64,000 nt of DNA, from the NCBI RefSeq assembly GCF_052055875.1, contig NZ_CP170508.1, positions 2,108,001-2,172,000 on the forward strand, written 5' to 3'. Numbering within the stretch: position 1 is the first letter of the stretch; the number at the start of each line of letters is the position of its first letter. This DNA is from Methanosphaerula subterraneus. Its GTDB lineage: Archaea; Halobacteriota; Methanomicrobia; Methanomicrobiales; Methanospirillaceae. Under the pieces are notes generated by a model. It ran no database searches and had not been told where the DNA came from. It saw nothing but the letters and a program-made list of their open reading frames with translations. Positions 1 to 7,646 of the stretch are shown here, one piece after another. The position numbers were made by a program, and so were the translations under genes.

Positions 1-108
1 CAGCAGGCCGAAGATCTCTCCCTGATCGATATCAAAGGAGATGTCGTCGACGGCGACCAGGTCATTGAAGCGCCTGGTCAGGTTCTGGATATGTAATGCG
101 ACTGTCAT
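1..108 (-). CDS. ABC transporter ATP-binding protein, N-terminal fragment
   Basis: Only the first 36 codons are inside the window; the gene continues past position 1. The reading (MTVALHIQNLTRRF..., then AVDDISFDIDQGEIFGLL) is the classic start of an ABC ATPase: the A-loop region followed by the lead into the Walker A strand (GEIFGLL). A purine-rich Shine-Dalgarno (GGAGACGA on the minus strand) lies just upstream of the ATG at 108. The GEIFGLL form is typical of ABC-2 or drug/Na export ATPases of the CcmA type, but substrate cannot be inferred from this piece. Confidence 0.85.
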   Translation of the reverse strand, partial: MTVALHIQNLTRRFNDLVAVDDISFDIDQGEIFGLL

Positions 109-299
109 GAGATCGTCTCCTCTCTGCCGATGCAGGAAGGTAGTATGATCTATTACTACTCTGCTCTGTTAATACGCTATTTGTAGGAGCCCTGGAGAGG
201 CGGACCGGCCGGCGGCTGTAGACGACGGGGCAGGGTCAGAATTGAGTTGACGAGGTGTCGGAGTATCCCTCCTATGAGGGGAACTCGGCGCCATCGTGG

Positions 300-311
300 A
301 TAAAAAATGGG
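300..311 (-). terminator. T-run terminator behind the Cache lipoprotein
   Basis: Directly after the stop codon at 312 the minus strand reads CCCATTTTTTATCC, a T-rich stretch of the kind that ends archaeal transcription. A small CCCTC/GAGGG hairpin follows at 267-280. Inferred from sequence only. Confidence 0.45.
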
Positions 312-905
312 TTATCTCTGGTTCATGGTCTCTGTTCCATTCTGACCGTTCGTTGTGGCGGTCTCTACCGGCCCGATATAGATCCCTGAGCCAAGCCACC
401 AGGTATCGTCCACCTTCTCCACGTACCCCATCTTTGATTCGACCGACCGGTTATGTGCAGGGTTGATGTATGAGAACCGGACGAAGCCGCTTCCATTTCT
501 GGCCACATCTCTCAGGTTCCTGATAAAGAATCCTCCCAGTGCATCCGTCTCGTTCAGACGGTTGACGCCGATCTTCTCAGGGTTGAATGGGTGGGCCAGG
601 GTGGTTCCGTTGAAGTCATAGGCATAGATGTAGAGTTCGCCCCTGACAAACGAACCGTTCGGGTTGGAGAACTCTGCAAGGGCCTTCTCCCTGCCGTTGG
701 TCTGTGCATAGGCAACGGCGCTGTCGACGAAGGAGACAAGCGAGGCATTGGAGGTGATATTCCCCTGCCCCAGGGGAACGGTTCCCGCCGGCAGTGTGGT
801 GTTTGTCCTGGTGGTGACAGCGGGCTGGTTCTGGACGCAGCCGGCGACGAGGAGGGATGCGCCGACGATGAGCAGGACCAGGAACGAGAGTGATCCATTT
901 TTCAT
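312..905 (-). CDS. Cache-domain lipoprotein (putative extracytoplasmic sensor/binding protein)
   Basis: 197 aa. The first 23 residues form a lipoprotein signal (hydrophobic stretch, lipobox LVAGC with the anchored cysteine at C23). The rest looks like a single Cache domain: an N-terminal helix (LVSFVDSAVAYAQTNG), a strand with YIYAYDFNGTTLAHPFNPE, a NETDALGGFFIRNL segment, and a C-terminal WWLGSGIYIG strand. Such secreted Cache proteins of methanogens carry no kinase and presumably bind a small ligand at the cell surface. Function beyond this is unknown. It stands alone between a T-run terminator and a long gene-poor stretch. Confidence 0.8.
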   Translation of the reverse strand: MKNGSLSFLVLLIVGASLLVAGCVQNQPAVTTRTNTTLPAGTVPLGQGNITSNASLVSFVDSAVAYAQTNGREKALAEFSNPNGSFVRGELYIYAYDFNGTTLAHPFNPEKIGVNRLNETDALGGFFIRNLRDVARNGSGFVRFSYINPAHNRSVESKMGYVEKVDDTWWLGSGIYIGPVETATTNGQNGTETMNQR

Positions 906-1566
906 ACTCTAGTGATGCGTGAACCTGCGAAATAAACCGGTGGGTTTGATCTCTGATTCTGTGAGGTCTCCTTGGAACTGGTGTTCCAAATTGTCCCCTG
1001 GAACTCTAGAACGAACTCTGGATGTGGTGTGACCCTGGGAGAGCGTGATCCGGATGACCTGATCGGGGCATGGCCATCAGATCCTCCGGGTCGTCCTCGC
1101 CGTGATCCCGTGCGGGCGCCGGCTGCCGGCGAGGTCGGGAGGGGAGTACCCTGCCGCCGCTGACCTGGCGATCAGGTTCTCCTGCCTGGAGGTGATATGG
1201 GCCGGAATCCAGGCCCCCTCGCGATGAGTTTGGACTGTGACAGTTCCCTCCGTCCGCAGGCTCACGTTCCGGCCGGCCTTGGCCTCGGCTTCTCGCTCTT
1301 GATGGTCGAGGACTCCCGATCCATATCGAAGAGAGGGGTTTCTCGGCGAGCTGCCGGACGCCGGCGAACCCGAGCAGGAGTAAAGAGGAGAAGATCGAAG
1401 AGTGTCCAGCTTCAGCAAGCGTGAGGACCCTTGAGGGTGCACAAGAACAATAGCTCAACACCGATTGAAAAGGTACTCTGCTGATCCCGGTTCTGGATAC
1501 AATAGTTTAAATTATTTATGCTCATATGAGTAATTATCGTGCGGCAACCGTACGGTTGGTGAAGAG
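906..1566. other. Gene-poor stretch with an inverted repeat
   Basis: No convincing protein gene. Overlapping frames on the minus strand between about 1006 and 1461 are arginine/proline-rich and have no recognisable motif. A perfect inverted repeat (TTGGAAC, TGGT spacer, GTTCCAA) lies at 972-989, about 70 bp upstream of the Cache lipoprotein start, and could be an operator. From about 1480 the base composition becomes AT-rich, and a TATA-like TTTAAATTATTTATG lies at about 1506-1520, in front of the small cysteine-rich gene. Confidence 0.5.
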
Positions 1567-1785
1567 ATGCCAGAAGATGTACAACCGGCAAACAACGATA
1601 CCAGTAACCCCATCGACGAGACTGAATCCACCTCCCTGCACACCTGTGCTTGTGGTGAGCAACACCAGGACAGCGCCGGTCACCGGGAATCCTGCACATC
1701 TCCACTGAAATTCGGTGATACCTGTTGCTGTGGATCCAGCCATGCACCAGAGGACGATCAACGCCACTGCCCGAACTGCCAGTGA
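1567..1785 (+). CDS. Small cysteine-rich hypothetical protein
   Basis: 72 aa with nine cysteines and several histidines (CACGEQH, DTCCCGSSH, HCPNC at the C-terminus), arranged like a small metal-binding protein. The N-terminal third is acidic and Asn/Thr-rich. A GGTTGGTGAAG stretch precedes the ATG and a TATA-like AT-rich box lies about 50-60 bp upstream. No family recognised. The antisense frame at 1534-1794 is hydrophobic but has no start signal, so the plus-strand reading is preferred. Moderate to low certainty. Confidence 0.45.
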   Translation: MPEDVQPANNDTSNPIDETESTSLHTCACGEQHQDSAGHRESCTSPLKFGDTCCCGSSHAPEDDQRHCPNCQ

Positions 1786-1901
1786 GGATAGCATCCCACT
1801 TTTTCACCAGATCATATCAGACAATAATGGGGTTGGGGCGCATTCAGTAAAGTAGATGGTCGAGACGAAGGTGGTGTCAGCCGATCTTCGAGCGCCCGAA
1901 G

Positions 1902-2123
1902 TCAGGTCCCTTTCTGCCTCAACTTCTCAATCAATGACGATACCCGTGCCCGTGCCTCTTCAGTCTCGCGTATCTCACGGGTCGCCGTGATCTCAAGAAT
2001 GTCCCCTTCTTCTACGCCCGGCAGCAATTCCCGGGGGAAGAGAATCTGTTGAGTTTCTTCGGGCCGCACCAGGAGGACCGCGATCTCTCCCTCAAATCTG
2101 TCGACTGTCACTTTCATGATCAT
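1902..2123 (-). CDS. DUF3006 domain protein
   Basis: 73 aa, matching the DUF3006 pattern: MKVTVDRFEGEIAVLLV, then FPRELLPGVEEGDIL, and a charged C-terminal helix. The ATG overlaps the stop codon of the upstream metallo-beta-lactamase gene (ATGA overlap), so the two are translationally coupled. DUF3006 genes are commonly found next to ComEC/Rec2-like MBL genes in bacteria and archaea; their biochemical role is not known. The start could also be the second Met two codons in. Confidence 0.85.
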   Translation of the reverse strand: MIMKVTVDRFEGEIAVLLVRPEETQQILFPRELLPGVEEGDILEITATREIRETEEARARVSSLIEKLRQKGT

Positions 2124-3418
2124 CCCTTCTTCTGGCTGACGAGCCGGCCCGATCCATCATAGAGATATGCCGTGTCGCCGTCGTTGTTCCAGACGTTGTC
2201 ACTCTTCCATTTGATATCGCCGGTCGCGGTGCCGGAGGCGATCGTCACCGAGCCGGCCGCCGGCACCGTGGTACCTGTGAACGTGTACGAATGCTTTGCT
2301 CCTTCATCGGTCAACTTCCACCCGGCCAGGCTCACAGATGACGAACCGCTGTTCGTGATCGTCACCGTCTCGCCTTTCAGGTCCAGGACTGTGATCGAGA
2401 CCGAGCCGGACGATGCCGGCATTGAACTCTGCTGTTGAGTCACCGCGACCGGTGCAGCAGCCTGGGCGGCGGCCGCCATGGTAGCCACCTGGACCGGGGC
2501 TGAACTTCCAGTCTTGTCGGTCGCCACTGTGTAGGTGTTGCCGTCGGTCGTGACCGTCACCGTGCCGGCCTGGTCCGTTCGGTAGATCTTCGCCCCGACT
2601 GCCTGCAGCCGGCCCAAGGCCTCTGCCGTGGGATGGCCGTAGGAGTTCCCAGCCCCTACGGAGATGATCGCGACCTCGGGCTTGATCGCGGTGAGGAACG
2701 CTGCAGAGGAGGAGGTCCGGCTTCCGTGGTGCCCGACCTTCAGGACCGTGGTTGGCTTGAATGAGGAGGCAATCTGTTTCTCCAGGGTGTCGGGCATATC
2801 CCCAGCAAGGAGGAAGGAGGTGCTGCCGTAGCTCAGCCGGAGCACCAGCATGTTATCGTGGATCTCCCCGGTGTTCTTTCCGTCCGGAGAGAGCACGTCG
2901 ATCCGGATAGCCGGATCGAGGTCGATCGTCTGGCCGGCGGTTGGGGTGATGAACCTGATGTTCTTCTGGTCGATGGTGGTCAGGAGGTTCTCGTAGATGG
3001 ACGAGGTGGATGGATAGCCCGAGTCGTAGAACGTCCCGACGGGGAACTGGGACAGGACCGCCTGGTAGCCGCCGATATGATCGGCATGGGCGTGGCTCGC
3101 GACGGCTGCGTCCAGCGACGTCACACCCCTGGCCTTGAGGTCTGCGACGACCCGCGAGCCGGCGTCGGTGTCGCCGGCATCGACGAGCATGGTCTTCCCG
3201 GCCGGCGACTGGATCAGGATCGAGTCGCCCTGGCCCACGTCCAGGACAGAGACCCGGAGGGTGCCGGCCGTTGTGCCTCCGATGGTGTAGGTCGCCACTG
3301 GTGTGGAGGTGACGGTCGCTGTCGCCGGTGTCGAGTTCGTCGTCGATGTGCAGCCGGCGATTAGAATTCCGCATAGTAAAAGACCTATAAAGATCTTATA
3401 TATCTTCATAAGGTCCAT
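2120..3418 (-). CDS. Secreted ComEC-like MBL-fold lipoprotein with lamin-tail domain
   Basis: 432 aa. Residues 1-23 are a lipoprotein signal (lipobox IAGC, C23), then a Thr/Ser-rich linker to about residue 50. Residues 53-305 form a metallo-beta-lactamase domain of the ComEC/Rec2 type: DVGQGDSIL (60-68), SHAHADHIGG with metal ligands H109/H111/D113/H114, LLAGDMP, and KVGHHGS. After an Ala/Gln-rich linker, residues 340-430 look like a lamin-tail (LTD) domain (NSGSSSVSLAGWKLTDEG, ending in an Asp-rich DGDTAYLYDGSG). Soluble proteins of this type are suspected extracellular nucleases or phosphodiesterases; substrate is unknown. An alternative start is M4. Confidence 0.85.
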   Translation of the reverse strand: MDLMKIYKIFIGLLLCGILIAGCTSTTNSTPATATVTSTPVATYTIGGTTAGTLRVSVLDVGQGDSILIQSPAGKTMLVDAGDTDAGSRVVADLKARGVTSLDAAVASHAHADHIGGYQAVLSQFPVGTFYDSGYPSTSSIYENLLTTIDQKNIRFITPTAGQTIDLDPAIRIDVLSPDGKNTGEIHDNMLVLRLSYGSTSFLLAGDMPDTLEKQIASSFKPTTVLKVGHHGSRTSSSAAFLTAIKPEVAIISVGAGNSYGHPTAEALGRLQAVGAKIYRTDQAGTVTVTTDGNTYTVATDKTGSSAPVQVATMAAAAQAAAPVAVTQQQSSMPASSGSVSITVLDLKGETVTITNSGSSSVSLAGWKLTDEGAKHSYTFTGTTVPAAGSVTIASGTATGDIKWKSDNVWNNDGDTAYLYDGSGRLVSQKKG

Positions 3419-3674
3419 TAGATATCTTTTAGACTTCTATCTCTTTGGTAAGGGGCACCTCTCTTCGCCCCGAATAATTCAATTTTATCTGAAATAGTAA
3501 CCTATATACGCCACCTCACCATATTCAATAAATGTTGAAATGCATCTCTGGATGGTATCAGGGCCGGCAGGAGACGATTGTTTGAGAAATGACAGGGCGG
3601 ACAATCCAGCACAGGGTATGATGAGAGTGGGTGAAGGCTGGCGATGAACGAAAATACAACGATGAACGGAAGAG

Positions 3675-4658
3675 GTGAAGAGCACGGTCTTTGAAGTGGT
3701 GCAGACAGCCGCCGACTGGCTGGTCTATACCGTCCTCGGCCTCGCCCCGGCATCGCAGGCCGGCAGCGCCCTGAACTTCTTCATCTACGACACGGTGAAG
3801 ATCTTTATCCTGCTGCTGGTGATCATCTATGGGATCACCTTCCTCCGGAGTTTCTTCACCCCTGAGAAGACCCGTGCCTGGCTCGCCGAGCGGAAGGGCT
3901 CGACCTTCGTCGGCAACATCCTCGCAGCCCTGCTCGGAATCGTGACCCCGTTCTGCTCCTGCTCGGCGGTGCCGCTCTTCATCGGCTTCGTCGAGGCGGG
4001 CATCCCGCTCGGGGTCACCTTCTCGTTCCTGATCGCGGCGCCGATGGTGAACGAGGTGGCGCTCGGGCTGCTCTACGGCCTCTTCGGCTGGCAGATCGCC
4101 CTGACCTACATCGCAGCCGGCGAGATCATCGCGATCGTCGCCGGGGTTGTGATCGGTAAACTCGGCATGGAAAAATACGTCGAGGAGTACGTCTACCAGA
4201 TCAAGGTCGGGTCGCTCGGGGCTGCCGGCGCCGCACCGACCCTCCCCGAACGGTTGAAGGAGGCCTGGGCCGGTTCGGTCGACATCATCAAGAGGATCTG
4301 GATCTACGTGGTGATCGGTATCGCGATCGGCGCTCTGATGCACGGCTGGGTGCCGGCCGGAGCGCTCGCCGCCTACGCCGGCAAGGACAACCCGTTCGCA
4401 GTGATCATCGCGGTGCTGATCGGTATCCCGCTCTACTCCAACGCCGCGGGCGTGATCCCGCTCGTCTCGGAGCTGACCCGGGCCGGTGTCGCGATGGGTA
4501 CCGCCCTCGCGTTCATGATGGCCGTCACCGCCCTCTCGATCCCTGAGATGATCCTCCTCCGGAAGGTGCTCAAACCAAAGCTCCTCGCCATCTTCATCGG
4601 CGTGGTCGGAACCGGAATCATCTTCGTCGGCTACCTCTTCAACTTCATGATGGGGTGA
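3675..4658 (+). CDS. ArsP_1-family (DUF318) permease
   Basis: 327 aa, eight or more membrane segments. The hallmark TPFCSCSAVP sits at residues 91-100 (C94, C96), and the second half repeats the theme (GIPLYSNAAGVIPL). This is the ArsP_1/DUF318 permease family, whose characterised members export trivalent organoarsenicals; others are annotated as putative metal(loid) permeases. The reading starts with GTG at 3675, preceded by GGAAGAG at close spacing; no in-frame ATG lies near. It is the first gene of a five-gene run with a CxxC protein, two DGC proteins and DUF2703, followed by an acr3 remnant, so metalloid efflux is the best guess. Confidence 0.88.
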   Translation: MKSTVFEVVQTAADWLVYTVLGLAPASQAGSALNFFIYDTVKIFILLLVIIYGITFLRSFFTPEKTRAWLAERKGSTFVGNILAALLGIVTPFCSCSAVPLFIGFVEAGIPLGVTFSFLIAAPMVNEVALGLLYGLFGWQIALTYIAAGEIIAIVAGVVIGKLGMEKYVEEYVYQIKVGSLGAAGAAPTLPERLKEAWAGSVDIIKRIWIYVVIGIAIGALMHGWVPAGALAAYAGKDNPFAVIIAVLIGIPLYSNAAGVIPLVSELTRAGVAMGTALAFMMAVTALSIPEMILLRKVLKPKLLAIFIGVVGTGIIFVGYLFNFMMG

Positions 4659-4743
4659 CCAGCGGGACTTCGGCCCCTTGCCGGGATGACGAGCTCTCGA
4701 TAGAATTGGTGCAAAAACAACAGAACAACGATAACAAGACGAG

Positions 4744-4992
4744 ATGACCATGACAACGATTGAAGTGATTGGAACCGGGTGTGCCAAGTGCCACCAGCTT
4801 GAGAAGAATGTACTGGAGACCGTGAAGACACTGGGGCTTGCGGCCGAGGTCGTCAAGGTCAGCGACATCGCCGAGATCATGAAACGCGGGATCATCTTCA
4901 CCCCGGCGCTGATGGTCGACGGGGAGCTGAAGGTCTCGGGCCGTGTCCCCTCGGTGAAGGAACTGAGCGAGATGCTTGCAAAGGGGGGATGA
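4744..4992 (+). CDS. Small thioredoxin-like redox-active disulfide protein
   Basis: 82 aa with a thioredoxin fold signature: beta strand, CAKC active site (C13-x-x-C16), helix, and a cis-proline segment FTPALMVDGE. It belongs to the 'redox-active disulfide protein 2' group common in methanogens. It lies 85 bp after the permease and overlaps the next gene by ATGA. In this context it may reduce or shuttle thiols for the metalloid system. Start is either ATG 4744 or ATG 4750 (MTMTT). Confidence 0.88.
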   Translation: MTMTTIEVIGTGCAKCHQLEKNVLETVKTLGLAAEVVKVSDIAEIMKRGIIFTPALMVDGELKVSGRVPSVKELSEMLAKGG

Positions 4993-5465
4993 TCGTGGCT
5001 GAGGCACCATGTACCTGTGGAGAGGGGAAGCGCATTGTGGTCTACGGGTGCGCCGGCGCATCGAACACCGGACAGTTGGCCAACGCGGCCACCGTCCGCC
5101 TGACCCAGCAGGGCAAGGGCCGGATCGGCTGTCTCGCCGGCATCGGGAGTCAGCAGAAAGGGTTCATCACGGCCGCCAAGTCAGCCGACGAGGTGGTGGC
5201 GATCGACGGCTGCGAGGTTGGATGCGTGAAGAAGACCCTTGAAACGGCCGGGATCATCCCGGATAAGCATATCGTCGTGACCGATCTCGGGATCGCAAAG
5301 TCCGGGGACCTGAACCTCCGCGAAGAGGAGATCGAGCAGGTGGTCGACGCCGTGGAGACGGCGGGGACAACCGCGACCGATCAGAAACAGCCGCCGGCCG
5401 GGGACCTGGGAGAACAGAACACCGAGGGAGGCTGCGGTTGCGGCGGTGGCTGCAACTGCGGGTGA
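4989..5465 (+). CDS. DGC-domain putative zinc-binding protein with Cys-rich tail
   Basis: 158 aa, overlapping the previous gene by four bases. Features of the DGC domain (PF08859 type): YGCAGASNTGQLAN (C21), RIGCLAGIG (C48) and IDGCEVGC (C75, C79). A CTC motif lies at the N-terminus and the last residues form a CGCGGGCNC cluster that should bind metal or metalloid. DGC proteins are suspected zinc-binding proteins; none has an established reaction that I know of. The tail and the operon position suggest a metal(loid) chaperone or sensor role, which is inference. Confidence 0.85.
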   Translation: MIVAEAPCTCGEGKRIVVYGCAGASNTGQLANAATVRLTQQGKGRIGCLAGIGSQQKGFITAAKSADEVVAIDGCEVGCVKKTLETAGIIPDKHIVVTDLGIAKSGDLNLREEEIEQVVDAVETAGTTATDQKQPPAGDLGEQNTEGGCGCGGGCNCG

Positions 5466-5469
5466 ACTG

Positions 5470-5817
5470 ATGTCGATCGTGCTGATCACCTGCTCGGGCC
5501 TCTCGAACGTCGGCAGGCTCACCGAGCAGGTCGGCCGCCAGGTCCTCACCCGCCGGCCGGGCCGGGTCGAATGGATTCGGGCACAGGCAGGTCCCGAGGC
5601 GATCGCTGAAGCGGTTGCTGATGCCTCCCGCGTGCTCGTGCTCGACGGGTGCGAGGACTGCTGTGGCAGTTGTAAGGCGGGCGAGGCCGGTGTGGAGCCG
5701 TCCATCCGGCTCATGGCCACCGAGCTCGGCATCGTCAAGGACGGCCGGGCCGAGGTCCGGTACGACGAGATCGAGACCGTCACCCGGGCTGTGATCGCTG
5801 CATTGGAGGCACCATGA
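5470..5817 (+). CDS. Second DGC-domain protein
   Basis: 115 aa from ATG 5470, four bases after the previous stop and preceded by GGTGA at good spacing; an upstream ATG at 5446 would overlap the previous gene and is less likely. The protein has ITCSGLSNVGRLTEQ (C8) and VLDGCEDCCGSC (C61, C64, C65, C68), that is a second, shorter DGC domain. It is clearly a diverged paralogue of its neighbour, lacking the Cys-rich tail but carrying more cysteines around the DGC motif. Overlaps the DUF2703 gene by ATGA. Confidence 0.83.
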   Translation: MSIVLITCSGLSNVGRLTEQVGRQVLTRRPGRVEWIRAQAGPEAIAEAVADASRVLVLDGCEDCCGSCKAGEAGVEPSIRLMATELGIVKDGRAEVRYDEIETVTRAVIAALEAP

Positions 5818-6194
5818 CCAGGCTCGTCGTCGAGTGGCGCCACCTCGCCGTGGAAGGAAAAACCTGCGAGCGCTGCGGGTCCACCGGTGCGAACCTCCGG
5901 GCCGTGGTCGCTGAGCTCACCCCGGTCCTCGGGGTCCGGGGGATCGCGCTCGAACTCCAAGAGGAACTGCTTTCACCGGAAGAGATCACCCGGTCCAACG
6001 AGGTCCTGGTCGGGGGTACGCCGATCGAGGAGCTCGTCGGAGGTAGAGCCGCGGCCACCGCCTGCCCGTCCTGCAGCACCCTCGTCGGGATCCCCTGCTC
6101 CTGCCGGACGGTCCGTGTCGGTGACGAAGAGTTCGAGGAGCTGCCGGAATCACTGATCGCGGCTGCGATCCTGAAGGCAGCGGACCGTTTGTAG
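5814..6194 (+). CDS. DUF2703 domain protein
   Basis: 126 aa. Starts with a strand (RLVVEWRHLAV) followed by CERC (C18, C21) and ends with CPSCSTLVGIPCSCR, in between ELTPVLGVRGIALELQEELL and NEVLVGGTPIEEL. This is the DUF2703 pattern, a thioredoxin-like fold of unknown function often found beside arsenic or heavy-metal genes. Last intact gene of the operon; immediately downstream lies a broken acr3 gene. Confidence 0.85.
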   Translation: MTRLVVEWRHLAVEGKTCERCGSTGANLRAVVAELTPVLGVRGIALELQEELLSPEEITRSNEVLVGGTPIEELVGGRAAATACPSCSTLVGIPCSCRTVRVGDEEFEELPESLIAAAILKAADRL

Positions 6195-6234
6195 GAGTCC
6201 CCCTCAAAGACCGGCACTACCACGGAGCATCGCC

Positions 6235-6381
6235 ATGTCAAAAACCACGCAACATCTCTCATTCCTGGATCGGTATTTAACCTCCGGATCTTTCTCGCGA
6301 TCGGGCTGAGCGTGATGATGTCCAGCCGCTCGCGAAGGTCCGGTACGAGGAGCTCTGAACGGTCTTCCGGGGGGTGCTGGT
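6235..6381 (+). pseudogene. Degraded Acr3-type arsenite exporter remnant
   Basis: Pieces of the Acr3 N-terminus are readable in three frames: LSFLDRYLT (from ATG 6235), then RIFLAIGLSVMM (frame change at about 6283), then PLAKVRYEEL (frame change at about 6322) and, after an in-frame TGA at 6356-6358, TVFRG. Intact Acr3 has LSFLDRYLTLWIFLA, about 30 further residues, IGL..MMYPPLAKVRYEELG.VFR. So the gene shows two single-base losses, one nonsense change and an internal deletion; everything beyond the second helix is gone. This identification rests on my memory of the family motif, which is strong. Confidence 0.8.
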
Positions 6382-6544
6382 CGGGGACCCCGGGGCGTAC
6401 CCTGGGAACCCGATCGGAGGAAGCCTCACCTGGACAGTGACGCAGCCCTGGGCCGTGCCGAAGGACGAGAAGGAGCAGGCGGCAAAACAGAAGGCCCTCG
6501 ATCCGATCGAGCGGCTGAAAGCCCGGAACGCCGGCAGGTCATGA
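6382..6544 (+). other. Coding-like tail after the Acr3 remnant
   Basis: The frame that carries the last Acr3 piece stays open to a TGA at 6542-6544. It reads GDPGAYPGNPIGGSLTW, then TQPWAVPKDEKEQAAKQKALDP, ending in a basic helix. It does not match Acr3. It may be the end of another broken gene brought next to the Acr3 fragment by a deletion. Not recognised. Confidence 0.35.
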
Positions 6545-6570
6545 GCGTTGTGAGGCGAAATGTCAGGGAT

Positions 6571-6729
6571 TCAATGCTGGGGCGGGTGGCAGGTGCAGCT
6601 CGAGCCGGCCGGGTGGAGGGCCTCCCGCTCCTTTTTGTAACAGTCCTCGCAGAGGTAGACGAGACCGCGGTCTCGGTGGATCGCTTTCATAAAACGGGTG
6701 CCGGAAGCCCCGCAGATGCTGCAGTTCAT
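6571..6729 (-). CDS. Small zinc-ribbon-like protein
   Basis: 52 aa from ATG 6729: MNCSICGASGTRF, then LVYLCEDCYKKE, giving a CxxC...CxxC treble-clef or ribbon pattern, followed by a short SSCTCH tail. An upstream ATG at 6756 would add nine residues without similarity to a ribbon. Divergently oriented to the dioxygenase gene at 6815. Function unknown. Confidence 0.6.
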   Translation of the reverse strand: MNCSICGASGTRFMKAIHRDRGLVYLCEDCYKKEREALHPAGSSCTCHPPQH

Positions 6730-6814
6730 CGATCCAGGTCTGTCCTTCCTGAACATAAGCGTATGGTTCTATATCCATGCCAGTCCACACATCTGATCCT
6801 ATGGTGAACCTTCG

Positions 6815-7615
6815 ATGAGAGTCGACCGGCTGCCGGCGATCTTCGTCTCGCACGGGGCCCCGACGCTCCCGTTCGAGCAGGTCCCGGCACGGGAGTTCCT
6901 CCAGAGCCTCGGCAGGGAGTACAACGATGTTTCAGCGGTCCTCTGCATATCGGCCCACTGGCAGACGAGAGAACCTGTCGTCGGCGCTGTGCAGCGCCCT
7001 GAGACGATCCATGACTTCTCCGGCTTCCCCGAGGCCCTCTACCGGATCCGCTACCCGGCGGCCGGTTCGCCCCCGCTTGCAGATCGGGTTGTCGATCTCC
7101 TCCATGGGGCCGGCCTCTCCTGCGGGACCGATCAGGTCCGCGGCATCGACCATGGGACCTGGGTGCCGATGATGCTGATGTACCCGGATGGACACGTCCC
7201 GGTGGTCCAGGTCTCGATCCAGCAGCACCTCGATCCGGCCGCCCACTATGCCGTCGGCCGGGCCCTGGCCCCCCTTCGGGATGAGGGGGTGCTGATCCTC
7301 GGCAGCGGCGGCGCCGTCCACCCGCTCGGGTACGCAGATCTGCGGGAGGGGGCGGACCCGGACCCCTGGGCCATCGCCTTCAACGACTGGCTGAACCGGG
7401 CCGTCACTGCCGGCGACCACGACGCCCTCCTCCACTTCCACGAGGAGGCGCCCTACCCGGCCCGCGCCCACCCGTACCCCGACCACTTCATGCCGCTGCT
7501 GACCATCGCCGGCACGGTCGGCCCCGGGGCAAAGGGGACGATCCTCCACCAGAGCTGGGACCTCGGCGACCTCGGGATGGGTGCCTTCGCGTTTCAGGGA
7601 GACCGCATCGCTTAA
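6815..7615 (+). CDS. DODA-type extradiol dioxygenase (YgiD/LigB family)
   Basis: 266 aa, the usual length for class III extradiol dioxygenases of the 4,5-DOPA dioxygenase group. Conserved-looking histidines: FVSHG (H13), CISAHW (H48), ETIHDF (H66), GIDHGTW (H113), and YPDHFMPLL (H224). These match the metal-binding and acid-base positions of the family. The physiological substrate in methanogens is unknown; it need not be an aromatic. GGTGA at 6803-6807 is a good ribosome binding site. Followed after 31 bp by an amidotransferase. Confidence 0.88.
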   Translation: MRVDRLPAIFVSHGAPTLPFEQVPAREFLQSLGREYNDVSAVLCISAHWQTREPVVGAVQRPETIHDFSGFPEALYRIRYPAAGSPPLADRVVDLLHGAGLSCGTDQVRGIDHGTWVPMMLMYPDGHVPVVQVSIQQHLDPAAHYAVGRALAPLRDEGVLILGSGGAVHPLGYADLREGADPDPWAIAFNDWLNRAVTAGDHDALLHFHEEAPYPARAHPYPDHFMPLLTIAGTVGPGAKGTILHQSWDLGDLGMGAFAFQGDRIA

Positions 7616-7646
7616 TGCCGCGAGGGCTCAGTACTGCTGATCAACC

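Noticed and set aside
1006..1461. Overlapping minus-strand frames of 121 and 151 codons
   Set aside because: Arg/Pro/Ser-rich, no recognisable motif, no convincing start; could hold decayed coding DNA but not supportable.
3558..4901. Long minus-strand frame of 447 codons
   Set aside because: Low-complexity acidic/basic antisense of the ArsP_1 permease.
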